From contig JALRKU010000256.1 of the NCBI GenBank assembly GCA_023254755.1, positions 1-13,249 of the forward strand: a DNA stretch of 13,249 nt. The letters are read 5' to 3'. Position 1 is the first letter of the stretch, and every line of letters begins with the position of its first letter. Below are positions 1-6,730 of the stretch, one piece after another. The position numbers and the translations under genes were made by a program. The stretch comes from Aeromicrobium sp. Its GTDB lineage: Bacteria > Actinomycetota > Actinomycetes > Propionibacteriales > Nocardioidaceae. Below the pieces are notes generated by a model. The model searched no databases and was not told the DNA's origin. It saw nothing but the letters and a program-made list of their open reading frames with translations.

Positions 1-522
1 TCGACCTACATCCCGCTCAAGGTCAACCAGGCCGGCATCATCCCGGTCATCTTCGCCTCGAGCCTGCTGTACCTGCCGGCCCTGCTGGCCCAGTTCAACC
101 CCGACGCCCCGTACTCGTCGTGGATCAACGACCACTTCGTCCGCGGCGACCACCCGTACTACATGATCACCTTCTTCCTGCTGATCGTGTTCTTCACGTA
201 CTTCTACGTGTCGATCACCTTCAACCCCGAGGAGGTCGCCGACAACATGCGCAAGTACGGCGGCTTCATCCCCGGCATCCGCGCCGGTCGACCCACGCAG
301 GACTACCTGGCGTACGTGCTGAGTCGCATCACGGCGCCCGGCGCGGTCTACCTGGGTCTCATCGCGCTGATCCCGATGCTCGCCATCGCGCTGCTCAACG
401 CGAACCAGAACTTCCCGTTCGGTGGCACGACGATCCTGATCATCGTCGGCGTCGGTCTCGACACCGTGAAGCAGATCGAGAGCCAGCTCCAGCAGCGCAA
501 CTACGAAGGGTTCCTCCGCTGA
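1..522 (+). CDS. secY: SecY, preprotein translocase channel subunit (3' part, start outside window)
   Basis: The first 173 codons visible in frame 1 are the C-terminal third to half of SecY, the pore subunit of the SecYEG translocon in the cytoplasmic membrane. Signs are the IPLKVNQAGIIPVIFASS periplasmic-loop/TM segment, a hydrophobic helix around ITFFLLIVFFTYFYVSI, the highly conserved cytoplasmic loop FNPEEVADNMRKYGGFIPG with its following RAGRPTQDYL, the next helices (PGAVYLGLIALIPMLAI; TTILIIVGVGLDTVKQIE) and the usual C-terminal end QIESQLQQRNYEGFLR. The cytoplasmic loop contacts the ribosome and SecA in characterised homologues. The stop TGA overlaps the adk start by one base (TGATG), so the two are probably translationally coupled. 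Only the 5' part is missing; nothing looks broken. The identification is very secure. Confidence 0.97.
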   Translation, partial: STYIPLKVNQAGIIPVIFASSLLYLPALLAQFNPDAPYSSWINDHFVRGDHPYYMITFFLLIVFFTYFYVSITFNPEEVADNMRKYGGFIPGIRAGRPTQDYLAYVLSRITAPGAVYLGLIALIPMLAIALLNANQNFPFGGTTILIIVGVGLDTVKQIESQLQQRNYEGFLR

Positions 523-1085
523 TGCGACTCCTGATCATGGGTCCGCCCGGTGCGGGCAAGGGCACGCAGGCCGTGGGACTGGCCGAGCGGATCGGCGGGG
601 CCCACATCTCGACCGGTGACATCTTCCGCGCGAACGTGTCGCAGCAGACCGAGCTCGGCCGCGAGGCGCAGCGCTACATGGACGCCGGCGAGTACGTGCC
701 TGACTCGGTGACCAACGCGATGGTCAAGGACCGGCTCGCGCAGGACGACGCGCGCGACGCGTTCATCCTGGACGGCTACCCGCGCACGGTCGACCAGGTC
801 CGCACGCTCGACGACATCCTGGCGGGACTCGGCACCGAGCTCGACGCGGTCGTGGAGCTGGTGGTCGACGGCGAGGAGCTCATCCAGCGGCTGCTCAAGC
901 GCGCCGAGACGAGCGGCCGCACCGACGACACCGAGGACGTCATCCGGCACCGCCAGGAGATCTACACGGCCGAGACGGCACCGCTGATCGACGTGTACCG
1001 CGAGCGCGGTCTGCTGCGTCAGGTCGACGGCGTGGGCACGATGGACGAGGTCGCGGCGCGCATCGACGCCGCCCTCGCCGAGTGA
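522..1085 (+). CDS. adk: Adenylate kinase, short-LID form
   Basis: This 187-residue protein reversibly converts ATP and AMP to two ADP in the cytoplasm. The N-terminus MRLLIMGPPGAGKGTQA holds the P-loop GPPGAGKGT; HISTGDIFR and the GEYVPD segment form the AMP-binding part, and FILDGYPRTVDQ is the canonical adenylate kinase signature with its catalytic arginine. RAETSGRTDDTEDVIRHR supplies the conserved LID and core arginines. The LID lacks the long zinc-type insert (no Cys4 motif), so this is the short form typical of actinobacteria, which explains the length below the roughly 215 residues of the E. coli enzyme. The ATG shares its A with the secY stop codon, placing adk in the secY operon. 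The longer in-frame extension upstream of 522 lies inside secY and is not real. Confidence 0.97.
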   Translation: MRLLIMGPPGAGKGTQAVGLAERIGGAHISTGDIFRANVSQQTELGREAQRYMDAGEYVPDSVTNAMVKDRLAQDDARDAFILDGYPRTVDQVRTLDDILAGLGTELDAVVELVVDGEELIQRLLKRAETSGRTDDTEDVIRHRQEIYTAETAPLIDVYRERGLLRQVDGVGTMDEVAARIDAALAE

Positions 1086-1090
1086 CAGGT

Positions 1091-1123
1091 CCCGACCGGT
1101 TCGGGCACGCTCCGATCGTCGGA
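1091..1123 (+). other. Two small tandem hairpins in the adk-map spacer
   Basis: The 69-bp gap between adk and map contains CCCGA-N5-TCGGG (1091-1105) followed by TCCGA-N3-TCGGA (1111-1123), two perfect 5-bp stems. There is no T-run after either, so an intrinsic terminator is unlikely; they could be an RNA processing or stability element within the operon transcript. In GC-rich DNA such short stems also occur by chance. Confidence 0.25.
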
Positions 1124-1154
1124 ACGGGCGGCTCCGCGGGCAGGTGAGGTGCAG

Positions 1155-1991
1155 GTGTTCGGTCGAGAGCGCATCGAGCTGAAGAGGCCGGCGCAGATCG
1201 AGGTGATGCGCCGGGCGGGTCTCGTCGTCGCCTCCACGCTCGAGCTGCTGCGCGAGAACGCGGTCGCGGGGGTGTCGACCGGCGAGCTCGACCAGCTGGC
1301 CAGGGAGCACCTGGCGCGTCACGGCGCCACGTCCAACTTCCTCGACTACGGGGCCGACGCCGCTGGACACGGTGGCTTCCCCGGCGTGCTGTGCGCCTCG
1401 GTCAACGAGCAGGTCGTCCACGGCATCCCGGGCGACCAGGTGCTCCGTGACGGCGACCTGATCTCGATCGACTTCGGTGCCGTCGTCGACGGCTGGCACG
1501 GCGACGCGGCCGTCACGGTCGCGGTCGGGGAGGTCGCGCCCGAGCACGCAGAGCTGGTGCGGGTCACCGAGGGCGCCCTGTGGGCCGGCCTCGCGGCCGC
1601 GAGGCTCGGCGGCCGCGTCGACGACATCAGCGGCGCCATCGAGGACCACGTCAGGGCGTCGGGCGACTACGGCATCACCGACGGGCTCACGGGGCACGGC
1701 ATCGGCACCGCGATGCACCAGCCGCCCTACGTGCCGAACGTCCGGACGCGTGGGCGCAGCGCCCGCCTGGTCGAGGGGCTCGTGCTCGCCGTCGAGCCGA
1801 TGGTCACCCTCGGGACCGACGACAGCCGCACCCTCGACGACGGGTGGACGATCGTCACGACCGACGGCAGCTGGGCCGCACACTTCGAGCACACGTTCAC
1901 GCTCACCCCACGTGGCGCCTGGGTCATGACGGCCGCCGACGGCGGCCGCGCGCGGCTCGAGGAGCTCGGCGTCCCCTACGGCGGTCCCTGA
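1155..1991 (+). CDS. map: Type I methionine aminopeptidase
   Basis: This 278-residue metalloprotease removes the initiator methionine from nascent proteins. All five metal ligands of the family are visible: Asp in SIDFG, Asp in WHGDAAVT, His in GHGIGTAMHQPPYVPN, Glu in LAVEPMV and Glu in HFEHTFTLT. The substrate-side histidine in VVHGIPGD is also present. I prefer the GTG at 1155 (VFGRERIELK) because GAGGTG at 1146-1151 then acts as its Shine-Dalgarno and because actinobacterial Map proteins commonly begin MFGR; the in-frame GTG at 1149 would sit inside that site. There is no long SH3-binding or zinc-finger N-terminal extension. It follows adk as in many actinobacteria, but infA does not come next here: the following gene is convergent (ddaH), so map ends the transcription unit. 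The 110 bp after it show no convincing terminator. Confidence 0.95.
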   Translation: MFGRERIELKRPAQIEVMRRAGLVVASTLELLRENAVAGVSTGELDQLAREHLARHGATSNFLDYGADAAGHGGFPGVLCASVNEQVVHGIPGDQVLRDGDLISIDFGAVVDGWHGDAAVTVAVGEVAPEHAELVRVTEGALWAGLAAARLGGRVDDISGAIEDHVRASGDYGITDGLTGHGIGTAMHQPPYVPNVRTRGRSARLVEGLVLAVEPMVTLGTDDSRTLDDGWTIVTTDGSWAAHFEHTFTLTPRGAWVMTAADGGRARLEELGVPYGGP

Positions 1992-2101
1992 TCAGGTCGC
2001 CCCTTGGGGGAGGCCGACGCGGTCGCCGCTCGGACGGGAGGGCTGGACGTCGGCGCGCACCGGGTGCGGGACCGGCGCGTGGAGACACCCGTCCGGGGGA
2101 G

Positions 2102-2959
2102 TCAGCGGTGCAGCTCCATCGTGCAGCACTTGACGCTGCCGCCACCCTTGAGGAGCTCGGACAGGTCGACCGGCACCGGGGTGTAGCCGCGGTCGGCGAG
2201 CACGGCGGCGAATCGCGTGGCCTGGGCCGGGAGGACGACGTGCCGGCCGTCGCTGACCGCGTTGAGCGCCAGGTGTGCCGCCTCGGACTCCGGCACGCGC
2301 AGCGCGTCGGGGAAGAGGTCCTGCAACGTGCGGCGGCTGTGCGGGCTGAACGCCGTGGGGACGTACGCGATGTCGGCGGGCAGGTCGCCGTTGCCGTCGT
2401 CGAGCACAGCGAGCGCGGTGTCCAGGTGGTAGAACCGGGGGTCCACCAGCTCGAGCGAGACGACGGGGCGGTCGAGCACGGCGGCCGCCTCGATGTGGGC
2501 CTCGAGCGAGGTGCGGAAGCCGGTGCCGGCGAGGATCATCGAGCCGAGCGTCAGGAAGTCGCCCTCGCCCTCGTTGGTGTGCGAGGGAGCCGCCACGTCG
2601 ATGCCGAGCGAGCGAAGGCGCAGGGCGTGGGCCGCGGCCTCGCCCTGGCGCTCCGGATGCCGGAACCGGGCGCCGTAGGCCCGGTTCCCCACCGTCAGGG
2701 CACCGTTGGCGGCGTACACCATGTCGGGGTGGCCGGGCAGCGCCGGCAACAGGTCCACGTGGTGGCCGAGGGACTCGTAGGTGGCGCGCAGGTCGGCCCA
2801 CTGACGCAGGGCCAGCGACGTGTCGACCGGCACGGACGGATCCATCCACGGGTTGATCGCGTACTCGACGGTGAAGTGGTCCGGCCGGCACATCACGTAC
2901 CTGCGGGTGCGGGCACTGCGCTGGAGCGCGGGGCGGACGCGGGTGTCGAGGACGGTCAT
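2102..2959 (-). CDS. ddaH: Dimethylargininase (DDAH-type, amidinotransferase/hydrolase fold)
   Basis: The 285-residue product belongs to the guanidino-modifying superfamily and most resembles actinobacterial dimethylargininases, which hydrolyse N-omega-methylated arginines to citrulline and methylamine or dimethylamine. Visible features are the N-terminal block MCRPDHFTVEYAINPWMD, an acidic stretch EGEGDF around residues 130-135, the catalytic-type His178 in DPRFYHLDTAL, and the C-terminal nucleophile block GGGSVKCCTMEL, in which Cys278 (C-x-T spacing) is the probable nucleophile. An in-frame extension to 3067 is possible, but the ATG at 2959 is preceded by a clean GGAGG and matches the normal family N-terminus. 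The gene diverges from an Lrp/AsnC regulator, as Rv2323c does from Rv2324 in M. tuberculosis. No ornithine aminotransferase (rocD) gene, the frequent partner, is in the window. Related hydrolases acting on arginine or ornithine-like substrates remain possible. Confidence 0.85.
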   Translation of the reverse strand: MTVLDTRVRPALQRSARTRRYVMCRPDHFTVEYAINPWMDPSVPVDTSLALRQWADLRATYESLGHHVDLLPALPGHPDMVYAANGALTVGNRAYGARFRHPERQGEAAAHALRLRSLGIDVAAPSHTNEGEGDFLTLGSMILAGTGFRTSLEAHIEAAAVLDRPVVSLELVDPRFYHLDTALAVLDDGNGDLPADIAYVPTAFSPHSRRTLQDLFPDALRVPESEAAHLALNAVSDGRHVVLPAQATRFAAVLADRGYTPVPVDLSELLKGGGSVKCCTMELHR

Positions 2960-2963
2960 CGAG

Positions 2964-2968
2964 CCTCC
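2964..2968 (-). promoter_or_regulatory. Ribosome binding site that fixes the ddaH start
   Basis: Read on the minus strand this is GGAGG, four bases before the ATG at 2959. No other in-frame upstream start has a comparable site, so it decides against the 36-residue longer reading. Confidence 0.7.
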
Positions 2969-2993
2969 GGGAAGGTGAACGGTCAACGAATCC

Positions 2994-2999
2994 ATGCTA
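2994..2999 (-). promoter_or_regulatory. Candidate -10 box for ddaH
   Basis: TAGCAT on the minus strand fits the actinobacterial TANNNT pattern. It would place a transcript start near 2987, giving a leader of about 28 nt that includes the GGAGG site. No convincing -35 box is seen, which would fit activation or control by a bound regulator such as the divergent Lrp-type protein. Confidence 0.35.
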
Positions 3000-3031
3000 G
3001 GGCGAGCAGCGCCGCCACGACGAAGCCGAAA

Positions 3032-3068
3032 CGTGCGTCCTCGCGCACGAATCCTGCGTCTGTGCACG
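3032..3068. promoter_or_regulatory. Dyad plus imperfect direct repeat in the ddaH-lrp spacer, candidate operator
   Basis: CGTGCG-N6-CGCACG (3032-3049) is a perfect 6-bp-arm interrupted palindrome. TGCGTC at 3034-3039 recurs at 3055-3060, exactly 21 bp or two helical turns downstream, and each copy is followed by GCACG (3045-3049 and 3064-3068). Phased repeats of this kind suit Lrp/AsnC oligomers, which wrap DNA over several sites. The assignment is inferred from position and symmetry only. Confidence 0.4.
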
Positions 3069-3070
3069 CT

Positions 3071-3089
3071 TGGCCAGAGATTCTTGCCA
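3071..3089. promoter_or_regulatory. Imperfect 19-bp palindrome before lrp, candidate autoregulatory operator
   Basis: TGGCCAGA-N3-TCTTGCCA has seven of eight arm positions complementary and ends 10 bases before the ATG at 3100. Both length and symmetry match what Lrp/AsnC dimers usually bind. Its AT content is higher than that of the surroundings. Binding here would block expression of the regulator gene itself. Confidence 0.45.
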
Positions 3090-3099
3090 TCATGGGGAC

Positions 3100-3549
3100 A
3101 TGGACGACGTCGACCGCCGCATCATCGAGATCCTCCTGGAGGACGGGAGGGCTGCGTACGCCGCGATCGGCGATCGCGTGGGCCTCTCGGCGTCGGCGGT
3201 GAAGCGACGCATGGACCGGCTGGTCGCCGACGGCGTGATCAGCGGATTCACCGCCGTGCTCGATCCCGACGTGCTGGGCTGGACCACGGAGGCCTACGTG
3301 CAGGTGCACTGCCGCGGCACCATCTCGCCCGAGGAGCTCCGCGCCGCGTTCGGGCGCGTGCCCGAGGTCCACGCGGCAGCGACCGTCTCCGGCACCGCCG
3401 ACGCCATCTTGCGCATCGTCGCCCAGGACGTCCGCGACCTCGAGCGCGCCCTCGAGCGGGTCCGGCAGGAGACCGCCAACGTCGACCGCACCGAGACCGC
3501 GATCGTGCTCAGCCGCCTGATCGACCGACGCACGGCCGGCCCCGCCTGA
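3100..3549 (+). CDS. Lrp/AsnC-family transcriptional regulator
   Basis: The protein has 149 residues, the standard family size. Residues 3-45 (DVDRRIIEILLEDGRAAYAA, then GLSASAVKRRMDRL) form the N-terminal winged helix-turn-helix; residues 65-142 form the RAM ligand/oligomerisation domain, with the loop VSGTADAILRIVAQD matching the usual effector-binding position. These proteins act as dimers and higher oligomers sensing amino acids or related metabolites. I chose the ATG at 3100; an in-frame TTG at 3070 would add ten residues of non-family sequence and would run across the palindrome. The only SD-like bases are GGGG at 3094-3097, too close to be ideal, so leaderless translation is possible (CATCAT at 3088-3093 lies at -10 distance). 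Divergence from ddaH makes ddaH the likely target and arginine, methylarginine or citrulline plausible effectors, by inference. Confidence 0.9.
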   Translation: MDDVDRRIIEILLEDGRAAYAAIGDRVGLSASAVKRRMDRLVADGVISGFTAVLDPDVLGWTTEAYVQVHCRGTISPEELRAAFGRVPEVHAAATVSGTADAILRIVAQDVRDLERALERVRQETANVDRTETAIVLSRLIDRRTAGPA

Positions 3550-3556
3550 CCAGCGG

Positions 3557-3573
3557 CGTCCACCGATCGGACG
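3557..3573 (+). terminator. Weak hairpin just after the Lrp-type gene
   Basis: CGTCC-N7-GGACG forms a 5-bp stem eight bases after the stop codon, with a CCGATCGG palindrome across its loop and 3' arm. There is no T-tract, so termination would be inefficient or factor-dependent. The next gene starts at 3632 on the same strand. Confidence 0.2.
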
Positions 3574-3631
3574 ACTCGACGTGCGGCGGCGTTCGTCGCG
3601 AGGATGGACGGCGGGGGAGAAGGGTGGACCA

Positions 3632-4282
3632 GTGGATCCAGGCGCACGAAGGTCCATCCGGGTTGCAGCGGTCGACAACCATCCCGTGGTGCTCGCCGGC
3701 ATCGGCGCTGCGCTCGCCGAGACGGCACCCGACTGCGAGCTCGTGGCAGTCGCGGACTCGATCGAGTCGCTGCTCGACGGACCGGGCGCGACGGCCGACG
3801 TCGTGCTCCTCGATCTGTGGATGCCACGGGAAGGCACGGTCGCCGAGGACATCCGACGTCTCGTCCAGCGCGGCAAGGCGGTTCTCATCTTCACGTCGGA
3901 GGAGCGTCCGGTCCCGGTCCGCCAGGCGATCGAGTCCGGTGCCTCAGGCCTCATCCTCAAGATCGACCCCATCGAGTCGATCGCGGAGACGATCCGCGGA
4001 GCGTTCTCCGGCGACGTGGTCTGCTCGGGCGCGCTCGCCCATGCCCTGCTCGACGACGAATCCGCAATGAGTCGACTGACGCCACGGCAGGTCGACATCC
4101 TCCGAGGGATCTCGGAGGGACTGCCCTACAAGTCCGTCGCCAAGTCCATGAACATCACCGAGTCGACGGTCCGCGAGCATCTCAATCGCGCGGTCGCCGC
4201 GTACCGCCAGCGTGGTCTGGACCCCGGCAATTCGCACGGCCTCGTCCGCATGGCGCGCGAAGACGGATATCTCACCGACTGA
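3632..4282 (+). CDS. NarL/LuxR-type two-component response regulator
   Basis: The 216-residue product has a receiver domain in residues 10-125 and a LuxR-type helix-turn-helix in residues 147-193. Receiver residues are in place: Asp15 in AVDNHPVV (the second acidic residue is Asn), phospho-acceptor Asp61 in VVLLDLWMP, Thr88 in LIFTSEE and Lys110 in GLILKIDP. The output domain reads SRLTPRQVDILRGISEGLPY, then KSVAKSMNITESTVREHLNR, the normal GerE-like pattern. The GTG at 3632 is preceded by AAGGGTGG (3620-3627) at good spacing; a longer reading from the GTG at 3581 would add 17 arginine-rich residues without family character. Its last 11 bases overlap the end of the convergent kinase gene, so the two almost certainly form a cognate pair. 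The regulated genes cannot be told from the sequence. Confidence 0.92.
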   Translation: MDPGARRSIRVAAVDNHPVVLAGIGAALAETAPDCELVAVADSIESLLDGPGATADVVLLDLWMPREGTVAEDIRRLVQRGKAVLIFTSEERPVPVRQAIESGASGLILKIDPIESIAETIRGAFSGDVVCSGALAHALLDDESAMSRLTPRQVDILRGISEGLPYKSVAKSMNITESTVREHLNRAVAAYRQRGLDPGNSHGLVRMAREDGYLTD

Positions 4283-6461
4283 TCGGCTCGGCGACCGTGA
4301 TGACGGAGGCGTGCTCGGCATGGTCGAACTCGACCCGCAGACCGCGTAACGACCTGTCGACGGGCGATCGACGGTCCGGCTCCAGCGCAGGCACGACGAC
4401 CAGTCGCGTGTAGTGCGCACCGTGCGACGGCGGCGACACCGTCACGTGCTGGACGATCGTCGGATCGACCACAGCGCGGATGAGCAGTGGAATCGGCGAT
4501 CCGGTCAACGGCGACGTCGCGGCGCGGAAGTCGATGGTCGAACCGGTCTCTCGAGCCGTGGCGATGCGCAGTCGCAGCTCGTCGTCCAGCAGGTCTGGCA
4601 GGTTGACCTCGTCGCGCACCTGCATGGCCAGAGCCCGAGCGTGCTCGACCACGGCTGGCGCGTCCAGATCGGCGACGCCGTTCGCCACCGCTTCGAGGAA
4701 GGGAGCGACGGTCGCCTGGCTGAGGGCGTCACGCGCATCCTCGGCCTGGTCCTGTGAGAGGCGGTCGGTGATCCGCTGGAAGGTGAGGAGCGTCTCCCGC
4801 TCGTTGCGCCGGACGGCAGCCTGGGTCCGCCGAAGGGCCCGGGTGGTGGCGCCGAACGCGACGGAGTAGACGACCGGTTGGAACATCGGGTCGCCGACGT
4901 CGGCCATGACGACGACCGGATCGACGGTGCTCCACACCCCGACGGTCACCCCGAGCACGACACCCCACGTCACGAGCCAACCGAACGGGACGAAACAGGC
5001 GACCGTGAACAGCGGGACGCACAGCACGGCGAGGACCCATGCGTCGAAGTCGAGCAGTGCTCCGTCCCCTGCCGTGTCGAGCCCCCACACGAGGATGAGA
5101 ACCGACGTCCCGATGATCGCGACGCAGGTGAGGGGGCCGAGTCGTCGCAGCCAGGCGACGGCCGACACGACGACCACGAAGCCGATCGACACCGCGGCGA
5201 CTCGCGCGCCTGCCCAGTCGTCGACGTGGCGGCCGACCAACCAGAGCTGTCCGACCAACGCCATCGCCGTGACCACCAGGCTGAAGCGCCATGACGCGAC
5301 GTCGCTCCAGCGCCCCCTCTCGATCGGCAGGGCGGGCCAGACCAGCTCGACCGTCGTGCCGTCGTCGGGTCGGGAGGTGAATCGCGCTGCTCCGCCGACC
5401 TCCTTCATCCGCCCGAGGATCGAGTGCGTGATGCCGAAACCGGCCGACAGCTCGGCAGGCAGGCCTCGTCCGTCGTCCGTGATGGTGACGCGGACGTGGC
5501 CGTCGTCGAAGTCCGCCGTCACACCGATCAGCGACGCCTCGGCGTGACGGTCCGCGTTGCGGACGGCCTCGGCTGCTGCCGCCGACAGCGACGCGCGGAT
5601 GGACTCCGGCAGGGCGGCCTCCTGCGAATTGTCGACCGATGCCCTGAGAACGGGAGTCGCAACTCCCGAGACGTCCGGCAGGAGCGCCGTGGCGCCTGCT
5701 CGGCCCTGGGAGTCGATCGCGTCGACGGCTCGCCGCGCCGCCTCGCGGACTGCGACGTGGTGGGGGTTGTGCTCGATCGCGACGAGTGCGCCGATGACCT
5801 CGTCGTGAAGCACTCGGCGGCGCCGGGCCGACCGTTCCGTCGTGCGCCGGGCGAGGGCCTCGCGCTGTCCTGACAGGATCTTCCCGGCCAGTGCCTCGGC
5901 GGCGCGACTCAGCTCGACTCGATACGAGCTGACGGTGAAACCCACCACCGCGATGACGCTGACGTCGGTCGCCACCTCGTCGATGGCGTCCCAGAGTCCG
6001 CCGGGTCCGCCGAGATGGCGACCAGCGACGTAGGCCGGCACGAGCACCGCCATCCAGGACCAGAACTCCTTCCACGGCCGGAGGATGCTCGCAAGGACCG
6101 CGGCGTACGCCATGTACCCGTAGGCCGGTCCGGCCTGGATGCCGACTCCTGCCGTGTCGAGCTCGATGGCGAGACCGAGCATCGCGATCATCGTCAGGGC
6201 GATCGCCGCAATGTCCCCGCGACCGGCGATTCCCGCGAAGCAGCGAACCGACACGACGCCGAGCGCCGCGATGGCCGAGAACACCAGCGCGACGCCGAAC
6301 GTGCCGAGTCGATCGGCACTGGGCTGAAGCCACGCCCAAGGCCAGGAGAGGTACATCAGGCCCATCAGCCCGCCGATCACGCTCAGCGAGCGGTCGGGAT
6401 GCAGGTGAGCTCGGTCGGTCGTCATCGCGAGCCGTTCGAAGTCGTCGTCCACGTCCGCCAT
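4272..6461 (-). CDS. Membrane sensor histidine kinase with a central catalytic core and a degenerate second half
   Basis: A 729-residue reading from ATG 6461. Residues 27-180 are a multi-TM sensor; 181-215 a basic linker; His219 in RRRRVLHDEVIGAL is the likely phospho-acceptor (HisKA_3-like). The ATPase core follows: N-box AEAVRNADRHA (Asn302), G1 DDGRG (329-333), G2 GFGI (341-344) and DGTTVELVW. Unusually the protein continues: TM helices at about 392-412, 420-437, 443-460 and 474-510, a helical linker near 538-575, then about 150 residues arranged like a DHp/ATPase unit but without a phospho-acceptor His, N-box or G boxes. Most kinases of this class end after the ATPase. Partner: the convergent response regulator at 3632-4282. 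The start is uncertain: an ATG at 6527 has a better SD (GAGG) but would add 22 residues with atypical codons (AGA, AGG, ATT). The signal sensed is unknown. Confidence 0.85.
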   Translation of the reverse strand: MADVDDDFERLAMTTDRAHLHPDRSLSVIGGLMGLMYLSWPWAWLQPSADRLGTFGVALVFSAIAALGVVSVRCFAGIAGRGDIAAIALTMIAMLGLAIELDTAGVGIQAGPAYGYMAYAAVLASILRPWKEFWSWMAVLVPAYVAGRHLGGPGGLWDAIDEVATDVSVIAVVGFTVSSYRVELSRAAEALAGKILSGQREALARRTTERSARRRRVLHDEVIGALVAIEHNPHHVAVREAARRAVDAIDSQGRAGATALLPDVSGVATPVLRASVDNSQEAALPESIRASLSAAAAEAVRNADRHAEASLIGVTADFDDGHVRVTITDDGRGLPAELSAGFGITHSILGRMKEVGGAARFTSRPDDGTTVELVWPALPIERGRWSDVASWRFSLVVTAMALVGQLWLVGRHVDDWAGARVAAVSIGFVVVVSAVAWLRRLGPLTCVAIIGTSVLILVWGLDTAGDGALLDFDAWVLAVLCVPLFTVACFVPFGWLVTWGVVLGVTVGVWSTVDPVVVMADVGDPMFQPVVYSVAFGATTRALRRTQAAVRRNERETLLTFQRITDRLSQDQAEDARDALSQATVAPFLEAVANGVADLDAPAVVEHARALAMQVRDEVNLPDLLDDELRLRIATARETGSTIDFRAATSPLTGSPIPLLIRAVVDPTIVQHVTVSPPSHGAHYTRLVVVPALEPDRRSPVDRSLRGLRVEFDHAEHASVITVAEPISR

Positions 6462-6494
6462 GACAATCCGGCGCGTGCCACGACGCCATGGGGA

Positions 6495-6510
6495 CGGGGA
6501 CCTCTCCCCG
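6495..6510 (-). promoter_or_regulatory. Hairpin upstream of the kinase start, SD-like loop
   Basis: On the minus strand CGGGGA-GAGG-TCCCCG is a perfect 6-bp stem with a purine GAGG loop, 34 bases before the ATG at 6461. If the kinase starts at 6461 this lies in its leader; if it starts at 6527 it is coding. A possible -10 (TACTGT) lies further upstream on the same strand, around 6555-6560. Confidence 0.25.
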
Positions 6511-6603
6511 GTGGCGGATCTGACCATGTGGACCTCGAAAAGCCGGACTGGACGACAGTATGTCTGCAGGCGAACCGTCACGGAGGCGAAGTGCAGCATT
6601 CGA

Positions 6604-6651
6604 GATCGGACCCGCGACGCGGTGGCCAGCGCTCGACTGAGGCGTCCGATC
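6604..6651. repeat. 8-bp perfect inverted repeat enclosing a smaller stem
   Basis: GATCGGAC (6604-6611) and GTCCGATC (6644-6651) are exact reverse complements 32 bp apart, with CCGC-GAC-GCGG (6612-6622) just inside. The element lies in the 269-bp gene-free stretch 6462-6730 between the kinase start and the end of the GYF_2-tailed gene. It could fold into a branched hairpin ending the minus-strand operon transcript, but no T-run follows. I see nothing else definite in this gap beyond possible kinase promoter sequence. Confidence 0.3.
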
Positions 6652-6730
6652 GCCGGGCGGGTCGGTCTGACGGAACGTGGGTGAACAGTCTGTCCGTGCT
6701 GATGACGTGCGCTGTGGCGTCTGTCGGTGG

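Noticed and set aside
501..1892. A 463-codon minus-strand frame opposite adk and map
   Set aside because: The opposite strand encodes two fully recognisable enzymes; the minus product has no family features and is low in complexity.
1992..2101. Possible bidirectional terminator between convergent map and ddaH
   Set aside because: CCCCTTGGGG and CGCACCGGGTGCG are symmetrical but leave almost no loop and have no T-run, so I could not support a terminator.
3070..3099. Upstream TTG start for the Lrp-type regulator
   Set aside because: It would add ten residues outside the normal family start and would place coding sequence over the palindrome 3071-3089.
1580..3202. A 540-codon plus-strand frame across map and ddaH
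   Set aside because: It crosses two real genes on different strands plus their spacer and gives an Arg/Gly/Val-rich product with no motif.
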